64,000 nt of DNA from Acidobacteriota bacterium (GTDB taxonomy: Bacteria; Acidobacteriota; Vicinamibacteria; Vicinamibacterales; UBA2999). The stretch covers positions 59,706 to 123,705 of the forward strand of contig CANIBQ010000004.1 of NCBI GenBank assembly GCA_947465645.1, read 5' to 3'. Of this stretch, positions 61,814-64,000 are shown in pieces. Position 1 is the stretch's first letter. Each line of letters starts with the position of its first letter. A model generated the notes under the pieces. The model was not told the origin of the DNA, searched no databases, and saw only the letters and a list, made by a program, of their open reading frames with translations. Made by a program: the position numbers and the translations under genes.

Positions 61814-64000
61814 ATGCATTCGCGCCGCGTCATCCTCCGGTTCCTCGTTGTCGTCGTGGTGATCGCGTCGGCCACCCTCTATGTCGTGACGAAGGAACCC
61901 GTGCGCGGGGTCGATCTGGACTCGCGGCTGGTGGCGTCCGAGCGGATGCCCGACGCGATGATGGACAGCTGCACCTGGGACGTGGCGGCGCCGGAACGGG
62001 CGTCCCTCCAGGCGCGCGGCGGCGGCGGGCCGACGCGAGCCGCGGAGATGGGCGATCCACGCGTCGCGCAGCGGCTGCCGGTGACGACGATTCGCGACCC
62101 GTACGCCGGGTTCGCCGCCATCCGCGTGGACCCGGTGCACAACGAAGTCGTGGTGATGGACGAGTTCAAGTTCAACATCTACGTCTACGACCGCCTGGCG
62201 GTCACGCCGGCCTCCGCTGAGGCGACGACGCCGAAGCGGTTCATCGGCGGCGGCAAGACGCTGAGCCGCTACAACAGCGACGGCTACGTCGACACCAAGA
62301 CCGGCGACATCTACATCGTCAACAACGACTCCGAGCCCGGGATGTTCAAATTCCCGCGGACGGCCGAGGGAAATGTCGATCCCGCCAGCGAGCTCCTGAC
62401 ACCCTACGGCGCGTTCGGCATGACGGTGGACGAAGAGCGCGGCGAAGTGTTCCTGACCATCCAGCATGATGGCGCCGTCCAGATCTACAAGAAGGGCGCG
62501 ACCGGTGAGCAGGCCGCGATTCGCCTGATCCAGGGCAACCAGACACGCCTTGCCGACCCGCACGGCATCGCCTTCGACCCCAGGACGCGGCTGCTCTACG
62601 TCGCCAACTACGGGACCGAGCGCGACGAGGCGGCCGACACCGTGCAGCAGATGCCGAATCCGCTCAACACCGTCTCGGCCGGTAAGCCGAGACGTCCGAA
62701 CTGGCCCGCCGGCAACGGCGGCATCGGCAACGACGGCCGGCGCGAGGTGATCTTCGGCACCGGCAAGTTCGGTCCCCCCTCGATCACCGTCCACGCGGCG
62801 GACGGGCACGGCAACGTCGCGCCGGTGCGCTATATCCAGGGCCCGAAGGCGCAGCTGAACTGGCCGACGGGCGTGTCGATCGACTCGGCGCGCGGCGAGG
62901 TCTACGTGTCCAACGCCGCCGGCGACTCGATCAACGTCTACAGCGCGACCGCCAGCGGCGACGTCGCGCCGATTCGCCAGATCAAAGGCCCGAAGACGCT
63001 GCTGCGCAACCCCAACGGCGTGTCGGTGGACACCGTCAACGGCGAAGTGTGGGTGGCCAACTTCGGCAACCACACGGCGACGGCCTACAAGTGGGACGCG
63101 AACGGGAACGCCGAGCCGATTCGGGTGATCCGCAGCGCCCCGCTCAATGCCCCGACGGCGCTGATCAGCAACCCGTACATGATCGCGATGGACACGCGGC
63201 GCGACGAGGTGCTGGTGCCCAACTGCGTGGCCCAGCCGCGGATTGCGGCCTACGCGGCGTCAGCCGACAGGAACGCCGTGCCGAAGCGGATCATCGAGGG
63301 ACAGAACACGCTCCTGAACCGCACCGTGCATGCGATCGCCTACGACGACCTCCATGACGAGATCGTGGTGCAGTCGAACATCGGGCAGGCGATCGTCACG
63401 TATCGCGGCGGCGCGAACGGAGACGAAGCGCCGATCCGGATCATCCAGGGCGCCAGGACGCTGCTGCGGGATCCGCAGTCGCTCTTCATCGACCCGGTCA
63501 ACAACGAGATCTACGTCCTGAACATGGGCACCGACGACACGCTGCTGGTGTACGACCGGATGGCGCAGGGTAACGTCGCGCCCAAGCGCGTGCTCAAGAG
63601 CCCGGCCGCGGTCGCTGGCGTGGGCGCCGCCGACCCGGTGAGCAACCTGATCTTCCTCGCCGGCCGCAACAACGGCGTCCTCGTCTACAGCCGCACGGCC
63701 GAGGGGACGACGCCGCCGCTGCGCACGCTTGGCGGCGGGCCGATCAGCGGGTTGATGCGCCCGGGAAGACTGGTCGTGCATCCGCCGACCCGGACGCTGA
63801 TCGCGACCACCTCCGCCGGGCAGGGCACGCGCGACCCGGTCACCGGCAATCTCGTGCCGACCGCGTATGTGGGGGTATGGAGCCAGGACGACACCGGCGA
63901 CGTGGCGCCGAAGTGGACGATCGCCAAGGGCTTTCTCTACATGCCTCGCGGCCTGACGCTCGACCCGAAGAAGAAGACGGTCATCGTCAGCGACAAGTAC
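61814..64000 (+). CDS. secreted multi-blade beta-propeller protein, 3' end beyond window
   Basis: At least 729 residues from ATG 61814, still open at the window edge. A membrane or signal helix (FLVVVVVIASATLYVV) is followed by repeats of about 55-70 residues of the form 'GDVAPIRQIKGPKTLLRNPNGVSVD ... GEVYVSNAAGDSINVYSATA'. At least eight such blades are visible, so one or two NHL-like propellers are present. The regular phrases 'NVAPVRYIQGP', 'DEAPIRIIQGA' and 'NVAPKRVLKSP' mark each blade. Such proteins are frequent in acidobacteria. The ligand is unknown. It is divergent from the metal-uptake unit. Confidence 0.85.
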   Translation, partial: MHSRRVILRFLVVVVVIASATLYVVTKEPVRGVDLDSRLVASERMPDAMMDSCTWDVAAPERASLQARGGGGPTRAAEMGDPRVAQRLPVTTIRDPYAGFAAIRVDPVHNEVVVMDEFKFNIYVYDRLAVTPASAEATTPKRFIGGGKTLSRYNSDGYVDTKTGDIYIVNNDSEPGMFKFPRTAEGNVDPASELLTPYGAFGMTVDEERGEVFLTIQHDGAVQIYKKGATGEQAAIRLIQGNQTRLADPHGIAFDPRTRLLYVANYGTERDEAADTVQQMPNPLNTVSAGKPRRPNWPAGNGGIGNDGRREVIFGTGKFGPPSITVHAADGHGNVAPVRYIQGPKAQLNWPTGVSIDSARGEVYVSNAAGDSINVYSATASGDVAPIRQIKGPKTLLRNPNGVSVDTVNGEVWVANFGNHTATAYKWDANGNAEPIRVIRSAPLNAPTALISNPYMIAMDTRRDEVLVPNCVAQPRIAAYAASADRNAVPKRIIEGQNTLLNRTVHAIAYDDLHDEIVVQSNIGQAIVTYRGGANGDEAPIRIIQGARTLLRDPQSLFIDPVNNEIYVLNMGTDDTLLVYDRMAQGNVAPKRVLKSPAAVAGVGAADPVSNLIFLAGRNNGVLVYSRTAEGTTPPLRTLGGGPISGLMRPGRLVVHPPTRTLIATTSAGQGTRDPVTGNLVPTAYVGVWSQDDTGDVAPKWTIAKGFLYMPRGLTLDPKKKTVIVSDKY

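Overview
The window is GC-rich chromosomal DNA from a soil-type bacterium. I infer an acidobacterium of the Vicinamibacteria type, from the mix of an Oar-like TonB receptor, a protein kinase fused to a WD40/PD40 propeller, several DUF6152 proteins, many secreted 'DxSGxW' proteins, and short palindromes scattered between genes. No rRNA, tRNA or CRISPR array was seen.

Layout. 1-7.7 kb: a truncated carboxymuconolactone decarboxylase-like gene, an FkbM-like methyltransferase, an NHL propeller, a receiver-like protein, a LEA-type lipoprotein, a histidine kinase/response regulator pair and an orphan periplasmic binding protein. 7.7-12.3 kb: an accessory island that reads as an integron-type cassette array without an integrase in view. 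attC-like sites with GCCTAAC/GTTRRRY ends separate a broken gene carrying an IS3 fragment, an NmrA-like oxidoreductase, a toxin/antitoxin pair whose toxin has a premature stop, and a CPBP protease. A 1.26-kb IS3-family element sits inside one attC-like site. 12.5-43 kb: mostly housekeeping genes (M1 peptidase, FtsH, HD-GYP, Ser/Thr kinase, transketolase, isocitrate dehydrogenase, acyltransferase, proline dehydrogenase, CCA-adding enzyme, threonine dehydratase, M20 and M28 peptidases, ClpP, an acyl-ligase/ACP/acyltransferase fusion, IF-1, DEAD helicase). 43-54.4 kb: a minus-strand run of secreted proteins: seven DxSGxW proteins, three DUF6152 proteins, a degenerate metallo-beta-lactamase-fold protein, a fused dienelactone hydrolase and a diheme cytochrome. 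54.5-61.7 kb: a compact minus-strand unit of a small Cys-rich exported protein, a TonB-dependent receptor, two exported thioredoxin-like proteins, a DUF169 protein, an exported HMA-domain protein, a CcdA-like membrane protein and a mini-thioredoxin. I read this as a candidate metal-uptake and thiol-redox system. 61.8 kb to the end: a large secreted propeller protein cut by the window edge.

Two DNA-level themes run through the window. First, two families of short repeats lie between genes and in places have become coding sequence: palindromes (GTCCGGCT-GA-AGCCGGAC and GGCGGGTCC-TGT-GGACCCGCC), and tandem arrays with a 7-base period. Second, many genes lack a Shine-Dalgarno sequence and instead carry a TANNNT -10 box 6-12 bases before the start codon, which suggests common leaderless transcription. 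I used this to choose several starts.
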